Assembly (NCBI GenBank): GCA_041398565.1
Contig: JAWKUN010000005.1
Span: 496,001 to 560,000 of the forward strand
Origin: DATGPD01 sp041398565
GTDB taxonomy: Bacteria > Planctomycetota > UBA1135 > UBA2386
Length of the DNA stretch: 64,000 nucleotides
Reading direction: 5' to 3'
The position numbers were made by a program, and so were the translations under genes. The notes beneath the pieces were generated by a model that did no database searches, was not told where the DNA came from, and saw nothing but the letters and a program-made list of their open reading frames with translations. Of this stretch, positions 33,633 to 42,600 are shown piece by piece (positions within the stretch are counted from its first letter, which is position 1; each line of letters opens with the position of its first letter).

Positions 33633-34208
33633 TCACGCCTCGGCGCCGCGCTCGCGCTGCCGGGCGACGGCGACCCGCACCGCGGCCAGATCGTCCCACA
33701 CGTAGTCGGGTCGCGCCGACGGGCGCGCGGCAAGTTCGCGCGCGCGCCCATCGCTCGCGGCGGCGATCCAACCGCACGGGATGCCGGCGATGCGAGCCCC
33801 CTCGACGGCATCCAGACCATGGGCGACGAAGAGCGACCGTGGCAGGTCGACGCGGTGCTGGGCCGTCGCCTCCATGATGAGGCGCGCGAACACGCTGGCC
33901 CGCGGCACGTCGGGATCGACGCTCTCGCCCGGCCGCGGATAGACGAAGGTGCCGTGGAAACCGCCGCCGACGCCGGCCAGCGCCGCCTCGATCTGTCGTT
34001 GCGTGGTGATCTCGGCCCGCACCCGGGCCACGTCGTTGGCGACGTGCGCCTGGTAGTCGACCGCCAGACAGACGAAGCCGAGCTGTCGCCAGCTGGCGAC
34101 GGCGAGCAGAGCCTGGCGCACCAGGGCCACGCCGCCGTCGGCGTGCACGCACAGCGCCGGGCGTTCGAGCACGACGGCCGGACGCAGGAACGGACGCGGA
34201 GGGGACAT
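33633..34208 (-). CDS. HAD-like protein resembling GmhB heptose-bisphosphate phosphatase, catalytic residues lost
   Basis: Protein of 191 aa. Aligned by eye, its layout follows GmhB (D-glycero-D-manno-heptose-1,7-bisphosphate 7-phosphatase). The usual DRDGV becomes HADGGV. The VTNQSG segment becomes LAVDYQAHVAND. The CRKP segment becomes PRAS. The GDxxxD region becomes VAHGLDAVEGARIAG. Nucleophile and general-acid aspartates are thus missing or displaced, so it may be a pseudoenzyme, a regulator, or a remote HAD with another activity. It lies 85 bp upstream of the heptose kinase gene. A TAACCT box lies seven bases before ATG 34208. Confidence 0.7.
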   Translation of the reverse strand: MSPPRPFLRPAVVLERPALCVHADGGVALVRQALLAVASWRQLGFVCLAVDYQAHVANDVARVRAEITTQRQIEAALAGVGGGFHGTFVYPRPGESVDPDVPRASVFARLIMEATAQHRVDLPRSLFVAHGLDAVEGARIAGIPCGWIAAASDGRARELAARPSARPDYVWDDLAAVRVAVARQRERGAEA

Positions 34209-34215
34209 GGCCCCG

Positions 34216-34221
34216 AGGTTA
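34216..34221 (-). promoter_or_regulatory. -10-like box TAACCT before GmhB-like gene
   Basis: TAACCT on the - strand, seven bases before the ATG at 34208. Likely promoter of the heptose/glycosyltransferase run. Confidence 0.45.
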
Positions 34222-34290
34222 CTCGCCCCGCGTGCGCCCACGAAGGGGCGGATACGCACTCGATGCGTGCGGGGCAGCGGAGTCAGCGTT

Positions 34291-34364
34291 CAGCGGTGGA
34301 GCCTTGGCTCCATCCGCTGCAAGGCTGGTGCGATGGCCGACGACTTCTGTCGTCCGGCCATCGG
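34291..34364 (+). repeat. Two-hairpin dispersed repeat (family B), copy 2, best formed
   Basis: First hairpin: GGAGCC/GGCTCC (34298-34310). Link CATCCGCTGCAAGGCTGGTG. Second hairpin: CGATGGCCGACGAC paired with GTCGTCCGGCCATCG around TTCT, one bulged base. It ends 17 bp before the GTG at 34382. Confidence 0.75.
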
Positions 34365-34369
34365 CGATT

Positions 34370-34375
34370 TACACT
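34370..34375 (+). promoter_or_regulatory. -10-like box TACACT
   Basis: TACACT lies six bases before the GTG at 34382 and six after a family B hairpin. Confidence 0.5.
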
Positions 34376-34381
34376 GGCGGC

Positions 34382-34819
34382 GTGCCCATCCCCTGGCGCC
34401 GGATCTGTGGAGCGCTCGCGCTCGGTCACCTGGCCATCGCCGCGGCGCGCGTGCCGTTCGACGTGTACGGCAAGCGCTGGCGGCGCATCGCCGAGCTCCG
34501 CCAGCGGGGAGAGGTGCGCTTCTTCCTCGACACCAAGGAGCACGACGGCGCCGCCGCGGTCGACTGGATCTTGCAGCACACGCAATCGGACACCGTGGTC
34601 CTGCACCGCGGCGCGACCAGCGGCGCGGTCGAGTTCGTGCCGCCGCTGATCTACCCGCGCCTGCTCTACGCCGAGTGCTGGGTCGCCGGCGACGGCAGCA
34701 TTCCTTTGCATCGCCCGGTGGCGAGCGGCCCGATCGATGGACGCCGAGCCACCGCCGTCCTGGTGTGCGAACCAGAGCAGCGCGGCAAGGTGCAGCGCCT
34801 GAGGATCGAGGCTCGGTGA
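34382..34819 (+). CDS. Small membrane-anchored protein, unknown function
   Basis: Protein of 145 aa with one N-terminal hydrophobic segment (ICGALALGHLAIAAARVPF) and a soluble remainder containing AVDWILQHTQSDTVVLHRG and VPPLIYPRLLYAECWV. No family recognised. The stop codon overlaps the start of the next gene (GTGA), so it is translationally coupled to a GT-C-like membrane protein and may be its small partner. The GTG start is supported by a TACACT box six bases upstream. Confidence 0.75.
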   Translation: MPIPWRRICGALALGHLAIAAARVPFDVYGKRWRRIAELRQRGEVRFFLDTKEHDGAAAVDWILQHTQSDTVVLHRGATSGAVEFVPPLIYPRLLYAECWVAGDGSIPLHRPVASGPIDGRRATAVLVCEPEQRGKVQRLRIEAR

Positions 34820-36264
34820 ACGAGGCCGCCGCGGCGCTGTCGCAAGTCCCCAGCTCGGCCAGCACCTGGGCGTGGCGAGTCGTGCGAGGCGGCCTGATCG
34901 GCATGGCTGCGCACGGTCTGCTGGCGCTGGGTCTGCTCGGCGCCGGCGCCAGCGTCTGGCCCGGCTGGCTGCCCGCCTGCGTGCTCGCCGGCATCGTCGC
35001 GGCGCCGGTGCGAGACACCGTGGTCGACCCCCGCGGCGCGCCGCGCGGGCTGGTCATCGCTGTCGTGATCGTCCTCGCCGCGGTGCTCGTCGCCCTCGCG
35101 TTCGGGGCGCTGGCAACACCGGCGCGGCACTGGGACGGCTTCGTCGCCTGGGAAATGCGCGCGCGCGTGCTCACCGAGGCGCCGACGCTGCTGCAGCCGT
35201 ATTTCACCGACCACGCGGTGTTCGCGCAGAGCCGCGACTATCCGCTGGTGCAGCCGCTGTGGCAGGCCAGCCTGGCGCACCTGCTGGGTAGCGGCGGCCG
35301 CGCCCTCTTCCCCTCGCTCTGGGCAGCGCTGCTGGCGACGCTGGGGCTCGCGCTGCGGCGCGGCGGCTGGCCCGGACGCACCTGCTGGCTCGCCGTCGCC
35401 GGCCTCGGCCTCATGCCGATGCTGGTGACGCCCACCAGCGGCGCCGTCGATTCCGGCTACGGCGAAACCGCCATCCTGTTGGCTCTCACCGCGGCCGGCG
35501 CCGGCCTGGTCCTGCGCGACGGCCTCCTGCTGGGTGCCGCCTGCACGCTGGCGGTGGTGTTGAAACCCGAAGGCACGATCTACGCGCTGGTGGTGACGGC
35601 AGCGGCGTGGTGGAGCGGCGAACGCCGCCTCGTCGCCGGGGCCGCCCTCGGTTCGACCCTGGCCCTGGCCGTGTGGTTACCGGTGCGCACCTTCCTCGCG
35701 GTCGGTCCCGCTGCCGCCGCCAGTGTCGCCTGGACACCGCGACTTGCGGCGCTGACGGCGGTCACCCCCCTGCTGGTGTGGGTGCGGCCCTCGGTGGGCC
35801 GGCGCCCAACCATCTGGCTGCTGGCCGGCGCCGCCGCGGTGGTCTTGGCGACCGCGGCAGCCCTCGGCAGCGACGAAGGCGCGCTGGGGGGCTATCTCCA
35901 CAACCTGCGCGTCCTACCGGGCCGCCTCGCCCGCGTGCCAGCGCTCCTGGCGGCGCTCTGCCAGCAGGCGTTGGCTCTGCAGCGGTTCGGCCTCCTCTGG
36001 CCGCTGCTGGCCCTGGCACCCTTCGCGGCCGGACCGCGGGCGACACGCCCGCGCGGCCTCGGCACGCTGCTGGCCCTCGGCCTCGCAGTCGTCTGCGCCT
36101 CGATGCTGCTGTCACCCGAGGAAGACTTCGACCACCACGTGCGCTCGAGTCTCGACCGCCTGCTGCTGCAATGGACCGGTCCGAGCGTGCTACTGATCGC
36201 CACGTGGCTGGGCCAGCACGCCGCACAGACGCACGCGACGCAGCCCGCCCCCAGCCAGGCGTAA
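34816..36264 (+). CDS. Polytopic membrane protein, GT-C glycosyltransferase-like
   Basis: Integral membrane protein of 482 aa with about ten to twelve hydrophobic helices. The periplasmic loop after the second or third helix carries HWDGFVAWEMRARVL and the dense SRDYPLVQPLWQASLAHLLG, similar in pattern to ArnT/PMT-type (GT39/GT83) lipid-linked sugar transferases, which hold a catalytic Asp here. GTG 34816 overlaps the stop of the upstream small protein. Probably moves a sugar from a polyprenyl-phosphate donor onto a surface acceptor (inference). The final residues THATQPAPSQA are disordered. Confidence 0.78.
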   Translation: MNEAAAALSQVPSSASTWAWRVVRGGLIGMAAHGLLALGLLGAGASVWPGWLPACVLAGIVAAPVRDTVVDPRGAPRGLVIAVVIVLAAVLVALAFGALATPARHWDGFVAWEMRARVLTEAPTLLQPYFTDHAVFAQSRDYPLVQPLWQASLAHLLGSGGRALFPSLWAALLATLGLALRRGGWPGRTCWLAVAGLGLMPMLVTPTSGAVDSGYGETAILLALTAAGAGLVLRDGLLLGAACTLAVVLKPEGTIYALVVTAAAWWSGERRLVAGAALGSTLALAVWLPVRTFLAVGPAAAASVAWTPRLAALTAVTPLLVWVRPSVGRRPTIWLLAGAAAVVLATAAALGSDEGALGGYLHNLRVLPGRLARVPALLAALCQQALALQRFGLLWPLLALAPFAAGPRATRPRGLGTLLALGLAVVCASMLLSPEEDFDHHVRSSLDRLLLQWTGPSVLLIATWLGQHAAQTHATQPAPSQA

Positions 36265-36296
36265 CCCCGACTTCGCCTCGCCCCGGGCGGGAACGC

Positions 36297-37460
36297 TCAC
36301 CCCAGCGCCGCCAAGATGCCGGCGCCGTAGTGGGCGACGCGCCACGGCTCGAGCAGACCGCACGCCAGGAGACCATCCGTGTCGCGGGGCCGGGGGCGCG
36401 CGGTGGCGAGCGCCTCGAGCACGCCGCGCGGCAGCACCAGCGACGCGTCGACGCGGCGGGCCGCGGCCGCGCTCTTGCGCCAGGTGCGCAGGCGCTCGTG
36501 GACGCGGCGCTGCGCCGGCGACAAACGCAGCGCGCCGTCGTTCTCGCAGCGTGGCAGGTCCTCGATCGGACGCAGGCGCTCGGCGCGACGCAGCGCCGAC
36601 AGCACCGCGCCGCCGAAGCGCTCGATCAGCTTGGGAAACAGACCGGGCACGGCGTGCAGGTCCGCCGCCGACTGCGGCGCTCGGCGCGCGATCTCGACCA
36701 GCGTGTCGTTGTGCAGCACCTTGAAGGGGGGGAGGTCGCGGTCGGCGGCGATACGCTCGCGCACCCCGAACAACTCGCGCAGGCGGCGGCGGCCAGCCGG
36801 ATCGAGCGACTCGACGCCGCGCAAGGTGGCGTAGCCGTCGGGATCGAAGGTGCGCGGCGGCGGGACCTGTGCCATGAGGCGCCGACACTCCGACGCCACC
36901 TCGAGCACGTGGATCTCGCCTGCCTCGATGAGCTGCGTGCGCAGGCGCTGCGCCAGTTCCGTCAGGTAGTGCGTATCGAGTCGCGCGTACTCCTTCTGCT
37001 CGTCGCTGAGCGGGCGATGCCCCCAGTCGCTGCGCTGCAGCCGCTTGTCGAGTTGCACGCCGAAGTGCTCGGACAGAGCCGCAGCCAGCCCGAGGCTGTG
37101 CCGGCCGAGCGACATCGCCGCCACCTTGGTGTCGAAGACGCTGGCGAACTCGAACGGATGGGCCCGCTTGAGCGCGATGATGTCGTACTCGGCGTCGTGG
37201 AACACCTTGACGATGCCGGCTCCTGCGAACACCGGCACCAGCGGTGACAGGTCGCGGATGGCCAGCGGGTCGACCAGGAAGTCGCCATGCGCACTGCTCA
37301 CCTGGATCAGGCACAGGCGCTCGCGGTGGGCGAAGAGCGAGTTCGACTCGGTGTCGACGGCGATGGCGCGCTCGCCGAGCAGCCGCTGCGCCAGACGGCG
37401 CAGGCCCTCGTCGGTGTCGACGTACGAGGGTGCAGTCAGGGCTCTGCCGGGCGCGGGCAC
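36297..37460 (-). CDS. rnd: Ribonuclease D-type 3'-5' exonuclease
   Basis: DEDD-family exoribonuclease of 387 aa that trims 3' ends of tRNA precursors and other stable RNAs. The Exo I motif is AVDTESNSL, Exo II VKVFHDAEYDI, and Exo III YARLDTHYL. Two HRDC-like helical domains follow (about 195-275 and 300-385). A weak GTG at 37458-37460 was chosen because E. coli RNase D starts only a few residues before the first strand; no better start exists. Upstream is an unusual run of eight G residues. The gene is alone on its strand. Confidence 0.87.
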   Translation of the reverse strand: MPAPGRALTAPSYVDTDEGLRRLAQRLLGERAIAVDTESNSLFAHRERLCLIQVSSAHGDFLVDPLAIRDLSPLVPVFAGAGIVKVFHDAEYDIIALKRAHPFEFASVFDTKVAAMSLGRHSLGLAAALSEHFGVQLDKRLQRSDWGHRPLSDEQKEYARLDTHYLTELAQRLRTQLIEAGEIHVLEVASECRRLMAQVPPPRTFDPDGYATLRGVESLDPAGRRRLRELFGVRERIAADRDLPPFKVLHNDTLVEIARRAPQSAADLHAVPGLFPKLIERFGGAVLSALRRAERLRPIEDLPRCENDGALRLSPAQRRVHERLRTWRKSAAAARRVDASLVLPRGVLEALATARPRPRDTDGLLACGLLEPWRVAHYGAGILAALG

Positions 37461-37602
37461 GCCGGCGCAATTTGGGGGGGGCGGCAGATCGCGACAAGGA
37501 CACGGCGAGAAAAGCCTCGGCGATGGCGAACTCGTGGGGCCCGCAGGCCATCCGACCGCCTCGGACGGCTGGCCGGCACCCCCGGACCGAGCCGCGAGAA
37601 AC

Positions 37603-37693
37603 GCGCTCTGGTGCCCGACGATTTCCGCACCCCAGCGAAAGTCGGGCCTGGCACATTTCACGCGCGTCGCGAAGATTCGCGGCAGCTCTGCCC
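37603..37693 (+). repeat. Dispersed structured repeat (family A), copy 5, leader of SelW-like gene
   Basis: About 90 nt ending at the start codon, similar to the leader of the cytochrome gene at 55347: GCCTGGCA(C/G)AT(T/C)TC and CGCGA(A/G)GATTCGC(G/A)GC align, with a TGC..CC tail before the ATG. The hairpin half of the element is not clear here. Confidence 0.55.
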
Positions 37694-37927
37694 ATGAAGA
37701 TCCGCATCGAATACTGCGTCGTTTGAAACTACCTGCCGCGGGCGTCCGGTCTGGGCGCCGACATCGAGAAGGCCTTCCCCGAAGCACAGGTCGACCTGCA
37801 GCCCGGCGGCCGCGGTGACTTCATCGTCACCGCCGACGGCCGCGAGGTCTGGAACAAGCGGGCCATGGACGACGAGTTCCCGACGACCGAGCAAGTGCTC
37901 GCCAAGCTGCGCAAGCAGCCCTCCTGA
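37694..37927 (+). CDS. SelW-like selenoprotein (Rdx family, CxxU), in-frame TGA at codon 11
   Basis: Seventy-seven residues when the TGA at 37724-37726 is read as selenocysteine. The start MKIRIEYC-V-V-U-NYLPRA matches the redox motif of SelW/Rdx proteins (C8, U11). The rest (ADIEKAFPEAQVDLQ, GRGDFIVTADGREVW, TTEQVLAKLRKQ) follows the small thioredoxin-like Rdx fold of about 75-95 aa. Codons after the TGA keep G/C third positions. A hairpin at 37741-37759 (GGCGTCC/GGGCGCC, one G-U pair, loop GGTCT) begins 14 nt after the TGA and its loop resembles the fdhF SECIS. Stop TGA at 37925-37927. Alternative: a nonsense-mutated or artefactual gene; the conserved motif argues against it. Confidence 0.85.
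37741..37759 (+). promoter_or_regulatory. Putative bacterial SECIS hairpin
   Basis: Seven base pairs (GGCGTCC with GGGCGCC, including one U-G) close a GGUCU loop. The loop starts 21 nt after the UGA, within the known 16-37 nt range, and has the apical G residues that SelB contacts. Confidence 0.75.
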
Positions 37928-37934
37928 GCTGCAA

Positions 37935-38098
37935 GGGCTGCGAATCGTCGCGGCGGGGACGAATTCGGCCGTGTTGTTCCGTTGCCACAGAGCTGACCAG
38001 GCCACGCCCGAGCAGCCCTGGAAGCTCCAAGCAACAACAGCGCCGGCGGCCCCCTCTGGTCGGCGCTGCGCCGACATCAACCCTTTGGGTTGCGGCCG
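37935..38098 (-). repeat. Dispersed structured repeat (family A), copy 2
   Basis: Contains GTCGGCGC-T-GCGCCGAC (38060-38076) and CAACCC-TTT-GGGTTG (38079-38093). The second hairpin differs from copy 1 (CAACCAAG/CTTGGTTG) by changes that keep pairing. The other end, read on the - strand, is CGCGACGATTCGCAGC. Confidence 0.75.
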
Positions 38099-38264
38099 CC
38101 GGCAGCGCTGAGCCCCCTCGTGAGGCGGAGGCGGCTCGATCGCCCCACACTCGGCCGACACTGCAGGCGGCCAGGCAACGGCGCCGACGTCAGCGCCACC
38201 GGTCCACGGCGCCACGACGCGGCTGTGGCCTGAAATCGCGAGGCGTCCGCGCGGGTCGGACCTC

Positions 38265-38270
38265 TAGACT
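38265..38270 (+). promoter_or_regulatory. -10-like box TAGACT
   Basis: TAGACT lies six bases before the ATG at 38277. Confidence 0.5.
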
Positions 38271-38276
38271 CGATCC

Positions 38277-39632
38277 ATGCACGACGAGGCCGGCAGCCCC
38301 CACGTGCGCGTGCACCGGTCGAGGGCGCGCTGGTTCGTGTTCGCGGGTTCCGCCGCACTGTGGCTCTGCGCCTACGTCTACCTGTCGATGGGCGCGGTGC
38401 CGCGCGCCTTCAGCGACACGGACTTGATGCGCAACATCGCGGCGAAGCCGTTGCGCTTCCCCGACCTCTTGTTCGAGTCGAAGCCGTTCCTGTATCCGCT
38501 GGCGCTGCGCGCCTTCGGCGACAACGTGCGCCTGCTCGTCGCCGTGCAGACGGTGGTGTACTTCGCCGCCTTCGGCAGCTGGCTGTGGCTGGCATCGACG
38601 CGTCCGAGGCAACTCTGGGCGGCCGCCGTGCTGGCGCTCGCCACGGTGAACTTCGCCCTCTATCCCGAATTCGCCGCCTGGAACCACATCGTCCTGTCGG
38701 AGTCGTTCGCGACGTCTCTCGTCACGCTCGCCGCCGCCTGCCTGTGGCGGGCACTCGAACGCCGGCGCTGGCTGTGGCTGTGGCTGGCAACGCTGTTCGC
38801 GTGCACCACGGTGCGCGACTTCACCGGCTACTACTGCCTGGCGCTGGTGCCCCTCGCACTGGCGCTGCGTGGCCTGCGCCGCCTCGGCACGCTGAGCATG
38901 CTGGCGACGATCCTGTTCCTCGGCGGCGACTTCTACTTCGCCTTCTACTGCGCCGACCACACCGGCAAGAGCCCGATCGAAGGTCGCTGGGTGTTCGAGA
39001 TGCTCAACAACGTCGGCCAGCGCATCCTGCCCGACGAAGCGTTGACGCAGACGATGGTGGCGCACGGGATGCCGATGAGTCCGGCGCTCGAGCGACGGCG
39101 CGGCACCTGGGCGCACGACGACGACCTGGCCTTCTACCGCGACCCCGAGCTGGAGGACTTCCGTCGCTGGCTGGTGACCGAGGGCAAGAAGGCGTACGGC
39201 CTGACCCTGCTGCAGCACCCGCAGTACGCCGTCGAGTCGTTCTGGGACCGCAAGGAAGACGTGCTGCAGTGGAGCGTCTACACCGCCGGCTTCTACCCCG
39301 ACGCAGCGTACAAGAAGCGCACCGTGGTCCGCATCGAGCACAAATGGCTGCACGCCGCCAACGTCGCTCTGCTGCTCTGGCTGGCGACGCTGGCCTGGCG
39401 CCGGCGCAGCCGCGCCCGCGTCTTCCTCACCCTCGTGTGCGCCTGGTTCTACCTGTGCCTGTGGCCGCTGGCGTTCTTCGCCTTCCACGCCGATGCGATG
39501 GAGATCGGCCGCCACTGCCTGCCGATCTGGTTGCAGAGCGTGCTGGCCCTGATGTTCTCCGCACTTTGCCTGGCGGCGTGGCGCGAGCCACGCCCGGTGG
39601 ACGAGCCGCCGGCACCGGTGCCGGCGGCGTGA
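38277..39632 (+). CDS. Polytopic membrane protein, unknown function
   Basis: Integral membrane protein of 451 aa with about nine helices. After the first helix a periplasmic loop carries SDTDLMRNIAAKPLRFPDLLFESKPFLYPLALRAFGD, a layout seen in GT-C/PMT-like proteins, but no catalytic motif is certain. A second soluble loop of about 130 residues (DDDLAFYRDPELEDFRRWLV, QYAVESFWDRKEDVLQWSVY) follows helix six. ATG 38277 has a TAGACT box six bases upstream. It converges with the kelch-protein gene, four bases apart. Confidence 0.78.
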   Translation: MHDEAGSPHVRVHRSRARWFVFAGSAALWLCAYVYLSMGAVPRAFSDTDLMRNIAAKPLRFPDLLFESKPFLYPLALRAFGDNVRLLVAVQTVVYFAAFGSWLWLASTRPRQLWAAAVLALATVNFALYPEFAAWNHIVLSESFATSLVTLAAACLWRALERRRWLWLWLATLFACTTVRDFTGYYCLALVPLALALRGLRRLGTLSMLATILFLGGDFYFAFYCADHTGKSPIEGRWVFEMLNNVGQRILPDEALTQTMVAHGMPMSPALERRRGTWAHDDDLAFYRDPELEDFRRWLVTEGKKAYGLTLLQHPQYAVESFWDRKEDVLQWSVYTAGFYPDAAYKKRTVVRIEHKWLHAANVALLLWLATLAWRRRSRARVFLTLVCAWFYLCLWPLAFFAFHADAMEIGRHCLPIWLQSVLALMFSALCLAAWREPRPVDEPPAPVPAA

Positions 39633-39636
39633 ACCG

Positions 39637-42600
39637 CTAGGGCTGCAACACGACCAGCAACCCGTCGGTCGCCCGCACGCAGCTGGCCGGATCGACGGCA
39701 ACCCCCTGGAGCGTGAACGGGCTCCACGTCAGGGTCGGATCGGCCGGTATCGGAATGCACAGGGTCGCCGGGTTGCCGCTGGTGCTCAGCACGATGTCGC
39801 CGAGCGTGTAGAAGAAGGCGGTGTCGCAGAACACCGGCGGTGGGAACGGCAGGGGTGGCAGGATCGGAGTGTGCAAACCGATCAGCGCCGCGCCGACACC
39901 GATCGCGGCCGGGAACTGCACGCAAAAGCTGCTGCCGATGCGCGGCTGGCTCGTGCAGGTGATCGGCAGGCCGCCACCGGGGTGTCCCGGGCCGACCACG
40001 TCGCAGCCGTACGCGTACTGCCAGGTGTCGTTGCGATTGCCGAGCCCCAGGTTGCCGGAGCTGCCACCGAACAGCACGACGCGATTGCGGGCGGTGTCCC
40101 AGGCGAGGGCGTGCCACTCGCGCCCCCCGGGTACGACGAGCGGGATGCGCTCCTTCCACGCGGCGCCGTCCCACTCCCACGTGTCGGCCTGCACGCCGAT
40201 GCCCGACCAGCCGCCCGCGAACAGGACCGTTCGCCGGCGCAGGTGGTCGTAGACGATCGCATCGCCACCGCGCGGCAGCGGTCCCGCCGTGTTGCGCCGA
40301 GTCCAGTTGGTCCGATCGAACTCCCAGACCTCTTGTTCGGTCGACGCGGCGTTGCGCCCGACGAGGACGGCGACACCGCGCCACACATCGAAGGCGAGAG
40401 CAGCGCCCGACATCGCCGGCGGGACGGTCGCCGGGGTGGCCCGCGTCCAGACCAGCGCCAGCGGGTCGAGGACCCAGGTGTCGTTGAGGTTGCCGTTCGG
40501 ACCGAAGCCGCCGAACAGCAGGATCGAGTTCCAGTTCGAGCAGTAGGCCATCGCCGCGAGAGCGCGCGCGGGCGGCGGGTTCGTCGGCGCCAGGTTCACC
40601 CACGCCGAGCCGCCCCAGCCCCAGGTGTCGTTGAAGTAGGTCGACGAGTTGGCGCGGCCGCCGAAGACGATCGTCTCGGCGCGATTGACGTCGTAGACCA
40701 TGCTGTGCCCCATGCGCGCCGGTGGTCGCGAGGAGACCACCACGTTCTGCCACGTCGAGTCGGCGAGCTCCCACACGTCGTTGTAGCTCGTCGTTGCGCC
40801 GTCGGTGCTGCCGCCGAACAGCACCACCCGGTCGCGGTTGGCGTCGTAGGCCAGGCCGTGCATCAGACGTCCGCCCGGCTGCAACCCCTGGGAGATGTTG
40901 GTCCACTGCGGGCCGATGGCGGCGATGTCGCCGTAGTCGGCGACCACGGTGACGTCGCGGTTCATCAGCACCGGCACCGTGCGCTGGCGCGGCGGATACG
41001 GGGTTCCGTTCACGTACCAGCGACGAAGGTAGTTGCCACCGAACGTGTCCGGCGCAGTCAGGTTGAACGTCCCGCCATTGGTCACGTCGCCGTAGACGCG
41101 TGTGAACGCCGTGACGCCGTCGCTCTGGCCGTTGCGATCGGCGAAGCCGACGGTGATGGGCACCCCGCGCGCCGGCGTCGAGTCGACCGTCAGCGTGCGC
41201 AGCAACACGTAGTTGGCCTCGACCACGTCGGCAACGCCGCCGATGTCGTCGACGTACAGCGTGCGCTGTCCGGGCGTCGTCTGGTTGCCGTTGAGGACCC
41301 ACACGTTGAAGACGTAGGTCTGGCCGCCGCTGACGAACTGGGCGGGCGCCGTCAGCGTGTAGCTCTGGTGCGCGGGGAAGCTGCGCGAGAAACCGGTGAA
41401 GCCGTCCTTGCGGCCGAAACGGTCGGTCTCGGCGATCGTGATCGGGATGCCGCCGACCGGCGAGGAACTGACGGTGAGGTCGACCCAGACCGGCGTGAAG
41501 TCGTCGCGTCCGAACCACAGGAACTGCGGCTCGGCGTTGCCATCGGCGGGGCCGCTGACCTGCCGCTTGCCGATGCTGACGAAGGTGTTGGGGAAAGACG
41601 TGTGCAGTGCGACGGAGAAGTAGTCACCCCAACGGTTGCGGTCGGGGCCGTGCGTGCCGTTCGACGCCGCCCACAGAGTCTGTCCGGCGAAGCTCGGCGC
41701 GTAGCCGTCGACGATGCCGGCGACCGTGTGCGCGTAGACCGAGCTGCTGCCGTGCGCGACCGTGAAGCCGATGTTGCCCGACGCGTTGGTAGCGCAGGCC
41801 GGGTAGAGGAACGCGTCGGTCGAGTTCCAGATGTCCTCGGCGGCAATCAGCGTGTTGTCCGACGTTCGGATGCGCGCGACGCGGGTGAACGGCCGCGCGC
41901 GGCCGGTGACCGGCGACGACGTCCACATGAACCCGTACTCGGCGGATCCGGCGTAGCCGCCGAGCACGCGCCCGTCGGCGAAGCCGGCCCAGTCGCGCCC
42001 GTCGGCGCCGACCATGGTGCACGTGCCCTGCGCCCATTGCGGCACCGTGACGTCGGTCCACGCGATGTTGCCGGTGGCGCCCCACCGATACGCCCGCAGG
42101 CTCGTGAGCGTCACGTGCGCAGCCGCATACATCGTCGGTGTCACCGACGCCGCCAGGCGGAAGCCGCCGGCGCTGCCGATGGTCGAGCGCAGGTACCACG
42201 CGAAGTTCGTGGTGCCGCCGTTGACGAAGTCGTTGAGTTCGGCGCGCCAGAGGATCGAGTCGACGTTCGTGCCACCCGGCGTGAAGACGTTGGTCGTCCC
42301 GTACACGTGCGTCGTCGTGACCGTGAGGTCGGGGAAGTCGAGCCAGTGGTTGGCGAACCCGAAGAACTGCGGCGTGAGGTCGTAGTAGCTCCACGCGTTG
42401 TTGCGCAACCCGGCGCGGCCGCTGGTGTAGGCGATCCTGTGCCGCCCCGATTGCGTGGTACCGCTGTAGCCGTATTGCAGGAGCCAGACCGTGGTGTCGT
42501 GCGACGCGATGTGGATCGTCTTCTGGTCGCAGCAGAAGCCAGCGTCGGCCGCAGGCAAGCGCGTGTAGGGGTTCACGTGCGTCCAGGTGACCCCCGAGTC

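Larger units (their letters stand above)
37928..38276. other. 349-bp intergenic region with inverted family A copy
   Basis: Most of it (37935-38098) is a family A element in - orientation. The remainder, about 175 bp before 38277, holds no recognised feature except a TAGACT box at 38265. Confidence 0.6.

Noticed and set aside
37483..37494. G-rich run upstream of the RNase D gene as a G-quadruplex
   Set aside because: There is one run of eight G residues but not four separated G-tracts close together.
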